Of a stretch of 64,000 nt of DNA, positions 36,278 to 45,560 are shown one piece after another (position 1 is the stretch's first letter; each line of letters opens with the position of its first letter). Source of the stretch: Candidatus Kryptonium sp. (lineage in GTDB: Bacteria > Bacteroidota > Ignavibacteria > Kryptoniales > Kryptoniaceae); NCBI GenBank assembly GCA_025060635.1, contig JANXBN010000003.1, positions 54,429-118,428 on the forward strand, given 5' to 3'. Below the pieces are notes generated by a model that was not told the origin of the DNA, searched no databases, and saw only the letters and a program-made list of their open reading frames with translations. The position numbers were made by a program, and so were the translations under genes.

Positions 36278-37197
36278 GTAAACAAAGATTGGGAAGAGGA
36301 CTTGATGCATTAATCCCTCGCGCGGCAACACGAGAGATAAGTATTGATTCAAAAGATTTACGATTTGATGATGGCCAATCCGTCGGTGTAATTGCCAAAA
36401 TTGAAATAGCCAAGATAAAGCCAAATCCATATCAACCTCGTGAAAGTTTTGATAGAGATTCGCTTGAGGAACTAAAACAGTCAATAATTGAGAAAGGCGT
36501 AATTCAACCTATAACGGTTAGAAGATTGCCCGGAGGAATGTATGAACTAATTGCTGGCGAAAGAAGAGTAAAAGCATCAGCAGAAGCTGGATTTACACAT
36601 ATTCCAGCATACATCATTGAAGTTGAGTCGGAGAAAGAGCTTCTTGAGCTTGCGCTCATTGAAAATATACAGAGAGAAAAACTAAATCCAATTGAAATTG
36701 CAAAAGCATATCAGAGATTAATTGAGGAATTAGGATACACCCAAGAAGAGATCGCTAAAAAAATCGGTAAAGATAGAACAACAGTTGCAAACTTTATAAG
36801 ATTGCTTAAATTGCCAGACCAAATTCAAGAAAGCTTGAAGAAGGGAGAGATAACGATGGGACACGCAAGAGCGTTGATAAATATCCCAAATAAAAAACTT
36901 CAAATTGAAATTTGGAATAAGATCATAAAACAAGGATGGTCGGTAAGAAAAGTTGAAAAGGCAGTTAGAGATCTATTGAAAGGGAAAGATTCGGAAGGCA
37001 AAGCGCAAAAGAGAAAAACTCATACACCCGCAGGTTTGAGAGAAATTGAATCAAAGCTCAAACGAATTTTTGGAACGCAAGTTAAAATTAAACAGTCAAG
37101 CAACAACAGAGGCGAGATAATCATTGAGTTTTATTCAAACGATGACTTTGAACGCTTGCTTGAACTTTTTGAAATAATAGAAAAACACTACAAATAA
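36274..37197 (+). CDS. parB: Chromosome partitioning protein ParB (Spo0J)
   Basis: 307 residues. The N-terminal [11 protein letters not shown] contacts ParA. The ParB/Srx CTPase domain includes [36 protein letters not shown] and [15 protein letters not shown]. The parS-binding helix-turn-helix is [24 protein letters not shown] with GHARALINI after it. A C-terminal dimer domain ends [11 protein letters not shown]-like as [14 protein letters not shown]. Start overlaps parA as ATGA. I looked for a parS palindrome (TGTTTCACGTGAAACA type) and saw none in the window. Confidence 0.96.
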   Translation: MSKQRLGRGLDALIPRAATREISIDSKDLRFDDGQSVGVIAKIEIAKIKPNPYQPRESFDRDSLEELKQSIIEKGVIQPITVRRLPGGMYELIAGERRVKASAEAGFTHIPAYIIEVESEKELLELALIENIQREKLNPIEIAKAYQRLIEELGYTQEEIAKKIGKDRTTVANFIRLLKLPDQIQESLKKGEITMGHARALINIPNKKLQIEIWNKIIKQGWSVRKVEKAVRDLLKGKDSEGKAQKRKTHTPAGLREIESKLKRIFGTQVKIKQSSNNRGEIIIEFYSNDDFERLLELFEIIEKHYK

Positions 37198-37201
37198 AGT
37201 C

Positions 37202-37663
37202 ATGAAATTAACATTTATAATTTTTGCAGTTCTAACCCTGCTATTTTCGCTAACAATTAGTGGAGGCAAAGTGGAAAGAAAAACAATTTACACGGAGAAA
37301 GCACCAAAGCCAATTGGACCCTACAGTCAAGCCATAGTTGCTGGTGATTTCATCTTTACATCGGGACAGATCCCAATTGACCCCAAAACAAACCAAATTG
37401 TTCAAGGAGATATAAAAGAACAAACAAAGCAAGTTCTTGAAAACCTAAAAGCAGTCCTTGAAGCAGCAGGTGCAACATTTGACGATGTGGTAAAGGTTAA
37501 TGTTTATATGAGAGATTTAAATGAATTTCCCGCAATGAATGAGGTCTATTCTGAGTATTTTAAAAATTCACCACCTGCAAGGACAACTGTTGAAGTTTCA
37601 CGATTACCAAGGGATGTAAAAATAGAAATTGATTTAATCGCTGTTAAAAAACAGGCAAAATGA
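37202..37663 (+). CDS. RidA/YjgF-family enamine/imine deaminase with possible signal peptide
   Basis: Long form 153 residues. The RidA core starts at about residue 27 ([19 protein letters not shown]) and has the active-site Arg127 in [13 protein letters not shown] and Glu142 region IEIDLIA. RidA proteins hydrolyse reactive enamines/imines and normally sit in the cytosol. The ATG at 37202 adds a hydrophobic leader ([18 protein letters not shown]) that looks like a signal peptide but has no Shine-Dalgarno. An in-frame GTG at 37271 has GGAGG at 37262-37266 four bases upstream and would give a standard-length cytosolic RidA. Both starts may be used. The gene sits 4 bases after parB and overlaps the next gene by 4. 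Confidence 0.85.
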   Translation: MKLTFIIFAVLTLLFSLTISGGKVERKTIYTEKAPKPIGPYSQAIVAGDFIFTSGQIPIDPKTNQIVQGDIKEQTKQVLENLKAVLEAAGATFDDVVKVNVYMRDLNEFPAMNEVYSEYFKNSPPARTTVEVSRLPRDVKIEIDLIAVKKQAK

Positions 37664-38127
37664 GATTAAAAGTTTTAACTCTGATTTTATTTTTAAGTTC
37701 AGTTGCATTTTCGCAAGCCGATACAGCTAAAAATGTAGCTGTTAAATCTCCGACAAAGGCAATGCTTATGAGCGCTGTTGTCCCTGGACTTGGACAGTTT
37801 TATAATGAATCGTACTGGAAAATCCCTATTATCTACGGACTTGCTGGTTATTTTATTTATGAGATAAGGCAAAATGATAAGAACTATCGGTATTACCGTG
37901 ACCTTTTCGTTCAGAGCATCAAAACAACAGGTGGGGACTATAGATATAAAAGGTTAAGGGATTTTTACAGAGATCAGCGAGATCTTTTTGGAATTTATCT
38001 TTTTGTCCTTTACATCGCAAACATCGTTGATGCTTATGTTGATGCACACCTTTATAATTTTGATGTCGGGGAAAATCTCTCAATTCAGTTATCGCCTGTA
38101 AAAATAAAACTTCACTATAAATTTTAA
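37660..38127 (+). CDS. DUF5683-type membrane protein
   Basis: 155 residues with a signal peptide ending VAFSQ. The core has [36 protein letters not shown], a charged RDLYRDQRD-like part ([12 protein letters not shown]), and a final hydrophobic helix with [18 protein letters not shown], the pattern of DUF5683. In Bacteroidota this family commonly sits just after parA-parB, as here with RidA inserted between. Two or three membrane helices are predicted. The function of the family is unknown to me. Confidence 0.8.
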   Translation: MRLKVLTLILFLSSVAFSQADTAKNVAVKSPTKAMLMSAVVPGLGQFYNESYWKIPIIYGLAGYFIYEIRQNDKNYRYYRDLFVQSIKTTGGDYRYKRLRDFYRDQRDLFGIYLFVLYIANIVDAYVDAHLYNFDVGENLSIQLSPVKIKLHYKF

Positions 38128-38128
38128 A

Positions 38129-38995
38129 ATGAGATTTTTGTTTTTGATTTTTACTCTGCTTCTCGTGATGTTTGCACAACCCTTTCAAAGGGATGAGCGT
38201 CAAATTGATACCGCTTTTCTTTTTAAATTTGGAAACTTGAACCTGCCTCGTGGTATTTCCATCGGCCCAACAGGTGATATTTACATCGCTGACACGGGAA
38301 ATAATTCAATAAAAAAGTTTACAAGAGACGGAAAATTAATTCGTGATGTAACGGGTTATGGCTGGGGAGAGCTTGAATTTGACTCGCCTTACGATGTTGA
38401 TGCGGGAAGCGGTGTAGCGGTTTATGTCGCTGATTACAACAATCATAGAATTCAAAGATTTGACAAAAATTTAAATTTCATTGCCTCATTTCAAGGCGAA
38501 AGTGGAGGTGAAAGAACTTTTGGATTTCCTATTTCAGTAACGGTTTCAAAATTTGGAGAGCTTTTTATAATTGATGGCGAAAATTTAAGGTGTGTAAAAA
38601 TTAATAAGTTTAATCAGGTTGAAAAGACATTTGGAGGAATTGAAGCTGGCGCTGGACGACTTATAAATCCTGTTCAAATAACTCTAACTTTTCAGAACCT
38701 GATAGCCATTCTTGATGGTAATTATATCTTAATTTACGATTACTATGGAAACTTTTTAAGAAAGTTCGGGCAACAGTATCTAAAATCTCCAACAGGGTTA
38801 TTTGCGGATTCATTGCTTTATGTTGCAGATGGGAGCGAGATCTTTGTATTTGAACTTAATGGCAAACTTTGGGGCAAAATCACAGCGTCTGAAAAGATCT
38901 ACGATCTCGCCCGGCGGGGAAATTTGCTTTACTGCTTGACAGATAGCGAAGTCGTAGTTTATAAATTGACATTTTCAAGGGGCAAGGAAAATTGA
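38129..38995 (+). CDS. NHL-repeat six-bladed beta-propeller protein, exported
   Basis: 288 residues with a short hydrophobic leader ending VMFAQ. NHL-type repeats: LPRGISIGPTGDIYIADTGN.SIKKF, SPYDVDAGSGVAVYVADYNNHRIQRF, and weaker copies such as FPISVTVSKFGELFIIDGEN and SPTGLFADSLLYVADG. No T9SS domain or lipobox is visible, so it is likely periplasmic. It begins 1 base after the DUF5683 stop, so it is part of the same transcript as parAB. The ligand is unknown. Confidence 0.8.
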   Translation: MRFLFLIFTLLLVMFAQPFQRDERQIDTAFLFKFGNLNLPRGISIGPTGDIYIADTGNNSIKKFTRDGKLIRDVTGYGWGELEFDSPYDVDAGSGVAVYVADYNNHRIQRFDKNLNFIASFQGESGGERTFGFPISVTVSKFGELFIIDGENLRCVKINKFNQVEKTFGGIEAGAGRLINPVQITLTFQNLIAILDGNYILIYDYYGNFLRKFGQQYLKSPTGLFADSLLYVADGSEIFVFELNGKLWGKITASEKIYDLARRGNLLYCLTDSEVVVYKLTFSRGKEN

Positions 38996-39044
38996 TTAGG
39001 GGTTTGAGATAATAATAAATTATGCGCGATGAATAATTTTTATC

Positions 39045-39073
39045 TTGACATTTAATGCGAAATTTGTTAATAT
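39045..39073 (+). promoter_or_regulatory. Candidate sigma70 promoter of the small HTH gene
   Basis: TTGACA (39045-39050), 17 bases, TAATAT (39068-39073). The predicted start near 39080 gives a leader of about 32 bases that includes GGAGGAG. Confidence 0.5.
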
Positions 39074-39111
39074 ATAAGTGAAAACATTTAAACTTAACGG
39101 AGGAGACAAAG

Positions 39112-39306
39112 ATGAAGAAGTTAACACCGACGGACATCAAAGTGATGCTTTTGAAAAAGGGAATTAAGCAGAAAGACCTCGCAGAGGTGCTGGGAGTGAC
39201 AGAGTCCTATATCTCGCAGATCATCAAAGGTAAGAGAGTTGCGAAAAAGTATCGCGACAAACTCATTGAGATAATTCAAAAAGGATTGCCGAAGAAGAAA
39301 AAATAA
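39112..39306 (+). CDS. Small XRE-family helix-turn-helix protein
   Basis: 64 residues, almost entirely one HTH_3 domain: IKVMLLKKGIKQKDLAEVLGVTESYISQIIKGKRV. It ends in the basic tail KGLPKKKK. A GGAGGAG Shine-Dalgarno lies about 8 bases before the ATG and it has its own near-consensus promoter. Base composition is visibly richer in G+C than its neighbours (GACCTCGCAGAGGTGCTGGG for example), which may mean recent arrival or selection for expression. There is no sensor or partner domain. The target is unknown, and no obvious operator palindrome was seen at its own promoter. The ATP-grasp gene follows after 29 bases. Confidence 0.88.
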   Translation: MKKLTPTDIKVMLLKKGIKQKDLAEVLGVTESYISQIIKGKRVAKKYRDKLIEIIQKGLPKKKK

Positions 39307-39335
39307 TTTCATTGCTTTAAAGTAAGCATCGCTTG

Positions 39336-40247
39336 ATGGAAACGGTTTATCACTTAGGGATTGCTTGGGAATGGGAATACGATTTTGATTTTGTGAACTT
39401 GATTGAGAGTAAATGCAAGGAAAAAGGAATATCTGTTTGTTTAATCAGTCCAGAAAATTTGAAGGATATTTACAATAGGGTAAAAAGCGGGGATATCAAG
39501 TTTTTGAGCTACTTTGATAGAGCATCTGATACAAATGAAAACTTCCTTGAGTTAAATGTATTAGTTGAACGCTCTGGCTCAAGAAGCATCAACAGATACG
39601 AAGATATGATTCGCGCGCTTGATAAAGCTAAAATGCATCTTGAACTTTTAAACATCGGTGTTAACTTACCTTTTACATTTATCCTTCCCCCACTTGATTA
39701 TGATCCAGAATTGAAGTTAGGTGAAAAAGAGATAGAAAAAATTGGAACACCATTTGTCATAAAACCTTCCACGGAAACTGGAGGTGGATTCGGAGTTAAA
39801 ATTGGGTATTCAATTCAAGATATAATTGAGGCAAGAAAAGAAATTCCATATGATAGCTATCTTGTTCAAGAGTTGATCAAACCAATTTATCTTGGTGATA
39901 AAAAAGCCTGGTTTAGGGCTTTTTATGTTCTTGAGGAAGTATTAATTTGTTGGTGGGATAATGAAGATAAAATTTACGAAATCGTTGAGCCAAATGAACT
40001 TGTTAAGTGGGGACTTGAGGAAATTAAAAATATCATGTTCAAAATTCATAAGGTTTGTAATCTTGATTTCTTCTCAAGCGAGATCGCATTGATCATTAAA
40101 GATGGCGATAAAAAATTTGTTGTGGTTGATTATGTCAATGAAATTCCGGATATGCGTCTGAAATCAAAAGCAATTGATGGGGTTCCAGATGAAATCGTTG
40201 AAAGAATTTCGGATAGAATAGCCAAGTTCGTTGCAAATTTAAAATAA
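39336..40247 (+). CDS. ATP-grasp domain protein (RimK-like), unknown substrate
   Basis: ATG 39336 is chosen over the adjoining TTG at 39333; 303 residues. The ATP-grasp core has IGTPFVIKPSTETGGGFGVKIG (ATP-binding lysine and flexible glycine loop), DSYLVQELIKPI (hinge), AWFRAFYVLEEVLICWWD, and the metal-binding acidic end FVVVDYVNEIPDMR. The N-terminal about 100 residues form a Rossmann-like pre-ATP-grasp part. Such enzymes join a carboxylate to an amine or thiol, but the partner is not indicated. The neighbours (small HTH, recN) do not give a pathway. No signal peptide. Confidence 0.75.
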   Translation: METVYHLGIAWEWEYDFDFVNLIESKCKEKGISVCLISPENLKDIYNRVKSGDIKFLSYFDRASDTNENFLELNVLVERSGSRSINRYEDMIRALDKAKMHLELLNIGVNLPFTFILPPLDYDPELKLGEKEIEKIGTPFVIKPSTETGGGFGVKIGYSIQDIIEARKEIPYDSYLVQELIKPIYLGDKKAWFRAFYVLEEVLICWWDNEDKIYEIVEPNELVKWGLEEIKNIMFKIHKVCNLDFFSSEIALIIKDGDKKFVVVDYVNEIPDMRLKSKAIDGVPDEIVERISDRIAKFVANLK

Positions 40248-40300
40248 AGGTGGAATTTTTTAAATTAAATTTAAGGCAAAAACATAGTTAAAACGCGAAA

Positions 40301-42007
40301 ATGCTTCGTAGTTTGTATGTCAAAAATTACGCTTTGATAGAGGAGATACAGGTTGAGTTCAAGAGCGGGTTAAATATCATAACTGGAGAAACGGGTGCGG
40401 GTAAATCAATTTTAATTGATGCTCTTGGGTTGATCCTCGGTGAAAGGGCAAGTAGCGAAGTTGTAAGAAAAGGAGCAGATAAGACAGTGGTTGAGGGAGT
40501 TTTTTATGTAGGTGGAAATAAAAAGATCAAGAGAATTCTTGAGGAAAATGGAATTGAATTTTCTGATGATTTGATTTTGAGAAGAGAGGTTTCAATAAAA
40601 GGACAAAGCAGATGCTTCGCAAATGACACTCCAATTTCGCTCGCTGTAATGAAAGAAATTGGAAACCATCTCGTTGATTTACACGGGCAACACGAACATC
40701 AATCGCTTTTAAGAATTGAAACTCATATTGAACTCTTGGATGACTTCGGGGGATTGCTCGGGATGGTTGAAGAATTTAGGAAAGAGATCCACAAGTTGGA
40801 AAATCTTTATAAACAACTTGATGAACTGAAACAAAAAGAGAAACTACTGAAGGAAAAAAGAGAACTTTATGAATTTCAACTAAAAGAGATTGAAACAGTA
40901 AATCCACAAATTGGCGAAATAGAAGAGCTTGAAAGTGAGTTGAAACTGCTTGAGAATGCAGAAAAATTATATGAAGCAACCGCACAGATCTATTCGCTTC
41001 TTTATGGATCGGAAAAATCGGTGCACGATCTGATGGTTGTAGTTAGAAACCAACTTGAAGATTTGTCAACGATTGACAAGAGATTTCAATCTTATGTTGA
41101 AGAAGCGAGATCGGCGCAGGCAATAATTGATGAAATAACAAATTTCATTCAGAATTACAATTCAAGAATTGAATTTAACCCGGAGCGACTTGAATTCATC
41201 CGTGAAAGATTACATGCACTGAATAGGTTGAAGAAGAAATATGGTGGGGACATAGAGAAAGTGATTGAATATAGGGACAAAATAAAACAAGAGATTGAAC
41301 TTGCTGAAAACTTTGAAGAAGAAATTTCAAAACTTGAAAAGAAAATAAATGAGCAAATAAAGGTTTGTTCAGAAATTGCCGAAAGATTATCTTCAAAAAG
41401 ACGAGAGGTTGCGGAGATCGTAAGTGAAGCAATAGTTGGAGTTTTAGCAGAGCTTGGTATTGAAAATGCACGATTTGAGGTTAAAATAGAAAATCGTCCG
41501 AAGAAAAGTGGAAGATGCTATGTTAAGCTTGGCGATGAGTGTTATGAAACGACGAGTCGCGGAATTGATTTTGTTGAATTTTTTATTTCAACAAACATCG
41601 GTGAAGATCCGAAGCCTTTAGTGAAAGTTGCATCTGGTGGAGAGGTTTCAAGGATAATGCTTGCTTTAAAAAGCGTTCTTGCGAAATCCGAGCGTCTGCC
41701 GTTGTTGGTTTTTGATGAGATAGATACAGGGATAAGCGGAAGAATCGCTCAAAAAGTTGGACAAAGTTTGAAAAATCTATCAAAGTATCATCAGATAATC
41801 ACAATTACACATCTTCCACAAATTGCAAGTTTAGCTGATACTCATTTCGTCGCTGAAAAAGTAATTCAAGATGGGAGAGCTGTAACGAAAATAAGAGAAC
41901 TTGGAATTGAGGAGAGAATCCGTGAGATCGCAAAGCTTATGAGCGGTGAAGAGATAACTCAAGCATCTATTGAAAGTGCCAAAGAATTAATGGGATTAAA
42001 AAAATAA
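40301..42007 (+). CDS. recN: DNA repair protein RecN
   Basis: SMC-like ATPase of 568 residues that gathers DNA ends in double-strand-break repair. Walker A ITGETGAGKSILIDALGLILGE is at about 28-49 (motif GETGAGKS). Long coiled coils run from about 155 to 370. The ABC signature is VASGGEVSRIMLALK and Walker B is LLVFDEIDTGISG. The start MLRSLYVKNYALIEEIQVEF is typical. Followed 13 bases later by cysS. Confidence 0.96.
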   Translation: MLRSLYVKNYALIEEIQVEFKSGLNIITGETGAGKSILIDALGLILGERASSEVVRKGADKTVVEGVFYVGGNKKIKRILEENGIEFSDDLILRREVSIKGQSRCFANDTPISLAVMKEIGNHLVDLHGQHEHQSLLRIETHIELLDDFGGLLGMVEEFRKEIHKLENLYKQLDELKQKEKLLKEKRELYEFQLKEIETVNPQIGEIEELESELKLLENAEKLYEATAQIYSLLYGSEKSVHDLMVVVRNQLEDLSTIDKRFQSYVEEARSAQAIIDEITNFIQNYNSRIEFNPERLEFIRERLHALNRLKKKYGGDIEKVIEYRDKIKQEIELAENFEEEISKLEKKINEQIKVCSEIAERLSSKRREVAEIVSEAIVGVLAELGIENARFEVKIENRPKKSGRCYVKLGDECYETTSRGIDFVEFFISTNIGEDPKPLVKVASGGEVSRIMLALKSVLAKSERLPLLVFDEIDTGISGRIAQKVGQSLKNLSKYHQIITITHLPQIASLADTHFVAEKVIQDGRAVTKIRELGIEERIREIAKLMSGEEITQASIESAKELMGLKK

Positions 42008-42020
42008 ATTTTTATGCGAA

Positions 42021-43475
42021 ATGGCTCTTAAAGTTTACAACTCATTGACAAGAAGAAAAGAAGAATTCATTCCCGAGGTTAAAGGTTTTGTCAGAATGTA
42101 TGTCTGCGGGCCAACAGTTTACGCACATTCTCACCTTGGACATGCGAAAAGTTATGTTTCCTTTGATGTGATCGTGAGATATTTGAGATATCTTGGCTAT
42201 AAAGTTAGATATGTTCAAAATATAACTGATGTTGGGCATTTAACTGACAACGCTGATCAAGGCGAAGACAAGATAATAGCACAGGCAAGAAAGGAACGGC
42301 TCGAGCCGATGGAACTCGTTGAAATTTATATGAGAAGTTATTTTGAAGATATGGATAAACTTGGAAATTTAAGACCTGATATTTCTCCACGAGCTACTGG
42401 ACATATTCCAGAACAAATTGAACTCATTGAGATTTTGCTTGAAAAAGGCTATGCTTATGAAGTAAATGGTTCGGTTTATTTTGATGTTTTAAAATTTCCT
42501 GAATATGGTAAACTTTCCGGGAAAAGAATTGAAGATTTAATTGCTGGTGCAAGAGTTGAAGTTAGAAGTGAAAAGAAAAATCCGTTTGATTTTGCCCTTT
42601 GGAAAAAAGCAGAACCTGGACACATTATGAAATGGAAAAGCCCGTGGGGGATTGGTTATCCAGGCTGGCATATTGAATGCTCTGCAATGAGCATGAAATA
42701 TCTCGGTGAAACATTTGACATTCATGGTGGTGGAATTGAAAATCAATTCCCGCATCACGAATCTGAAATAGCGCAAAGTGAATCTGCAACTGGAAAACCA
42801 TTCGTCAGATATTGGCTACACAACAACATGGTTACGGTGAACGGAGTTAAAATGAGCAAATCGCTAGGAAATGTTGTTACATTGAAAGATGCATTTAAAA
42901 AATATCATCCACTAGTTATTAGATTTTTCATTCTATCAAGCCATTATAGAAGCCCCGTTGATTACAGCGATGAAGCACTTGAAGCAGCAAGCAAAGGGCT
43001 CGAAAAACTTCACAATACCGTTAAAATGTTAAGATACGAAATTTCAAAGTCTCAAACTGGAAAAGCTCACGAAATCAACCTTGAAGAATATAAACGAAGA
43101 TTCATTGAAGCGATGGATGATGACTTTAATGTTCCAGTTGCAATTTCAGTTTTGTTTGATCTTTCAAGAGAGGTGAATCAAGTTTTAAACTCTGGTGAAA
43201 TCTATTCTTCTGAATCCCTCCGCGAAATAGATAATTTTTACAGAGTATTTGGGGGCGATATTCTTGGATTGATCCCTGAAGAATTTGATGATAAAAAATC
43301 AGGTTCAAATATTGAAAGTCAATTGATTGAACTTTTAATCAAGATAAGAGCTAAGGCGAGGGCGGACAAAAATTGGGAGCTTGCCGACTGGGTGCGAAAT
43401 GAGTTGAAAAATTTAGGCATCATACTTGAAGATAGAAAAGATGGGACAACCATATGGCGATATGTTGAAATGTAA
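42021..43475 (+). CDS. cysS: Cysteinyl-tRNA synthetase
   Basis: Class I aminoacyl-tRNA synthetase of 484 residues, charging tRNA-Cys. The N-terminal Zn-binding CGPTVY is followed by the HIGH-box variant HLGHAK. The KMSKS motif is VKMSKSLGN at 276-284 (KMSKS 277-281). The zinc ligands GWHIECSAM and HHESEIAQSE are present. The DALR-like C-terminal region includes AMDDDFNVPVAI. Full length. A degenerate gene follows, and no terminator is obvious after the stop. Confidence 0.97.
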   Translation: MALKVYNSLTRRKEEFIPEVKGFVRMYVCGPTVYAHSHLGHAKSYVSFDVIVRYLRYLGYKVRYVQNITDVGHLTDNADQGEDKIIAQARKERLEPMELVEIYMRSYFEDMDKLGNLRPDISPRATGHIPEQIELIEILLEKGYAYEVNGSVYFDVLKFPEYGKLSGKRIEDLIAGARVEVRSEKKNPFDFALWKKAEPGHIMKWKSPWGIGYPGWHIECSAMSMKYLGETFDIHGGGIENQFPHHESEIAQSESATGKPFVRYWLHNNMVTVNGVKMSKSLGNVVTLKDAFKKYHPLVIRFFILSSHYRSPVDYSDEALEAASKGLEKLHNTVKMLRYEISKSQTGKAHEINLEEYKRRFIEAMDDDFNVPVAISVLFDLSREVNQVLNSGEIYSSESLREIDNFYRVFGGDILGLIPEEFDDKKSGSNIESQLIELLIKIRAKARADKNWELADWVRNELKNLGIILEDRKDGTTIWRYVEM

Positions 43476-43497
43476 ATCTTTACTTGACTAAATATAA

Positions 43498-44007
43498 GTT
43501 GTTGATGAATTTCTAAAGACAAACGTATTGCCAAGCCTATTTGAAATTAGTTTAATCGTGAGCGAAAAAGAGGATAATGAATTAAAAAGATTTTGACTGG
43601 AGCTACTGTGCAAGGTTCAGTGAATCTGTAAAAATTTGGAGTAATATAATTGAAAAATATAGCAATGATATGTGTAAAGAAGCGGTTTGTTTTTAGAGAA
43701 TGTTTCTTCTAAAAGAGGTGATGAGGTAGGTTTATTTGCAAATATGATGTTATACGAGTGTTATTTTAAAGCTGGCGTTCAAGATCTATGTGATGAAAAG
43801 TTCAAAATTGTAGAATAAGGCATAAAAAATTACAACAATCCTGAAATTCACAAATTTTGGAAAACGCTTAAAGTTAATTTAGAAGGGCAAGTCAAAGCCC
43901 GTTGGCATCTCCAGAGAAACGAAATTGTTAGAGTAAAAATCATAAAATTGGGGGAATTAGCGAGTTTTTTAATTTTTGTTTATTCACCGATCTTTGATTA
44001 TTTTTAA
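43498..44007 (+). pseudogene. Decayed unknown protein gene
   Basis: The 598-base gap between cysS and the heptose kinase gene holds remnants of one coding sequence broken by frameshifts and a stop. In order: a fragment DEFLKTNVLPSLFEISLIV...KEDNELKRF from about 43498, a fragment in another frame DFDWSYCARFSESVKIWSN with KYSNDMCKEAVCF, and then a fragment GDEVGLFANMMLYECYFKAG...FKIVE ending in an in-frame TAA near 43816, after which the same frame continues KNYNNPEIHKFWKTLKVNL to the TAA at 44005-44007. At least two frameshifts and one stop are needed to join them. No start codon remains. I do not recognise the family; the product would have been about 165 residues. Confidence 0.6.
43976..44004 (+). 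promoter_or_regulatory. Candidate promoter of the heptose operon
   Basis: TTGTTT (43976-43981), 17 bases, TATTTT (43999-44004), about 70 bases before the kinase ATG at 44074. It lies within the last part of the decayed gene. Confidence 0.35.
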
Positions 44008-44073
44008 TATGAACTTGTTAACTAAATCCAAGTTTAGGACCTTGTCTACTTAAAAATAAATTGCCTATCTTAA

Positions 44074-45078
44074 ATGATTAGATTCACAGAAGAGCGACTT
44101 CACAACCTATTTAAAAATTTTGAGAAAGCGAAGATTGCGGTCATTGGTGACATCATGCTTGACAGATATATTTGGGGGAATGTAAGTAGAATTTCTCCAG
44201 AAGCACCTGTGCCAGTCGTTGAGGTTGAAGATGAGGACTCAAAGCTCGGTGGAGCTGGAAATGTAGCAAACAATATAAAATCACTCGGCGCTTTTCCGTT
44301 ATTAATTGGGGTCGTTGGGGATGACAGGGAAGGGGAGATACTTTTTGAATTAATGAGGGAACAGGGTTTCAATACAGGTGGTATTATAATTGATAGCTCA
44401 AGACCAACAACAGTGAAAACCAGGGTGATCGCTCATAATCAACATGTCGTCAGAATTGATAGGGAATCAAAGGAGCCGATTAATTACACAATCCAAGAGA
44501 GGATAAAAGAGATAATCCTTCAAAATGTCTATGAGATAAACGCAATAATTATAGAGGACTATAACAAGGGGGTGATTGTAAAAAATTTGATTCATGACTT
44601 GGTTGAAATTGCAAAAAGATTTGGAATTGTGATAACAGTTGATCCGAAATTTGACAATTTTTTTGAATTTAAAAATGTAACTGTGTTTAAGCCGAACAGA
44701 AAAGAGGTTGAAGATGCTCTCGGCGAGAAACTTGACACTGAAGATAAGATAATTGAAGCTGGTAAAACAATTCTTGAGAAATTGAAGTGCGAATATCTTT
44801 TATTAACACGAGGTGAGAAAGGAATGACGCTTTTTAATAAAAATGGTGAAATCAAACATATACCAACGAAAGCGAGAAAAGTCGCCGATGTTTCTGGTGC
44901 TGGTGATACTGTCATATCAACGCTAACAGTTGCGTTAGCTAGCGGTGCTGATATAATTGAATCGGCAACTCTTGCAAACTATGCAGCGGGGATAGTCGTT
45001 GAAGAAGTTGGTGTTGTGCCTGTTGATAGAGAAAAACTTTTTAAAGTAGCACTTCTTGATTCAAGAGGTGAATGGTGA
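44074..45078 (+). CDS. rfaE1: D-glycero-beta-D-manno-heptose-7-phosphate kinase (RfaE domain I)
   Basis: PfkB/ribokinase-family kinase of 334 residues that phosphorylates heptose 7-phosphate at O-1 for ADP-heptose synthesis. Motifs: AVIGDIMLDRYIWGNVSRISPEAP (substrate site; GDIMLDRY), KLGGAGNVANN, and the C-terminal catalytic DVSGAGDTVIS with the GAGD anion hole. In E. coli this is the N-terminal half of fused HldE; here the two halves are separate adjacent genes. It overlaps the adenylyltransferase gene by a base or more (TGATG). Confidence 0.92.
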   Translation: MIRFTEERLHNLFKNFEKAKIAVIGDIMLDRYIWGNVSRISPEAPVPVVEVEDEDSKLGGAGNVANNIKSLGAFPLLIGVVGDDREGEILFELMREQGFNTGGIIIDSSRPTTVKTRVIAHNQHVVRIDRESKEPINYTIQERIKEIILQNVYEINAIIIEDYNKGVIVKNLIHDLVEIAKRFGIVITVDPKFDNFFEFKNVTVFKPNRKEVEDALGEKLDTEDKIIEAGKTILEKLKCEYLLLTRGEKGMTLFNKNGEIKHIPTKARKVADVSGAGDTVISTLTVALASGADIIESATLANYAAGIVVEEVGVVPVDREKLFKVALLDSRGEW

Positions 45079-45560
45079 TGGGGAAAGTTGTAAGCGTAGA
45101 TGAAATAGTAAAGATAAAAAATGAACTTAAAAGCCAGGGAAAGAAAATTGTCTTCACAAATGGTTGTTTTGATATTTTGCATAGAGGACATGTTGAATAT
45201 CTTGCGAAAGCAAAAGAGCTTGGAGATGTTTTAATAGTAGGATTAAATAGCGATTCATCAGTTAAACAAATAAAGGGTGAAGAAAGGCCAATAGTTCCAC
45301 AGGATGACAGGGCATTTATACTTTCAAATTTGGCTTTTGTTGATTATGTCGTGATTTTTGACGAACCTACACCTTATAATCTAATTTCTAAAATTATTCC
45401 TGATATCCTCGTCAAGGGAAGTGATTGGTCTATGGAAAATGTCGTCGGTAGAGAAATTGTTGAAGCAAATGGGGGTCGCGTTGTTTTGATAGAACTTACT
45501 CCGAATAGATCAACAACTAACATAATTAAAACTATCGTTGAACGATTCTGCAAGCGATGA
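45078..45560 (+). CDS. rfaE2: D-glycero-beta-D-manno-heptose 1-phosphate adenylyltransferase (RfaE domain II)
   Basis: Nucleotidyltransferase of 160 residues. ATG 45078 is preferred: GAGGTG (45065-45070) is 7 bases upstream, while the ATG at 45072 is only 1 base from it. Motifs: FTNGCFDILHRGHVEYL (HxGH motif HRGH), GLNSDSSV, and the ISSTSII-like end seen as NRSTTNIIKTI. Makes ADP-heptose for the LPS core. Its stop overlaps the start of the TamB-like gene by 4 bases. Confidence 0.92.
   Translation: MGKVVSVDEIVKIKNELKSQGKKIVFTNGCFDILHRGHVEYLAKAKELGDVLIVGLNSDSSVKQIKGEERPIVPQDDRAFILSNLAFVDYVVIFDEPTPYNLISKIIPDILVKGSDWSMENVVGREIVEANGGRVVLIELTPNRSTTNIIKTIVERFCKR

Noticed and set aside
37202-38995. 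Toxin-antitoxin or defence genes after parAB
   Set aside because: The genes are RidA, DUF5683 and an NHL propeller; none carries toxin, nuclease or defence motifs.
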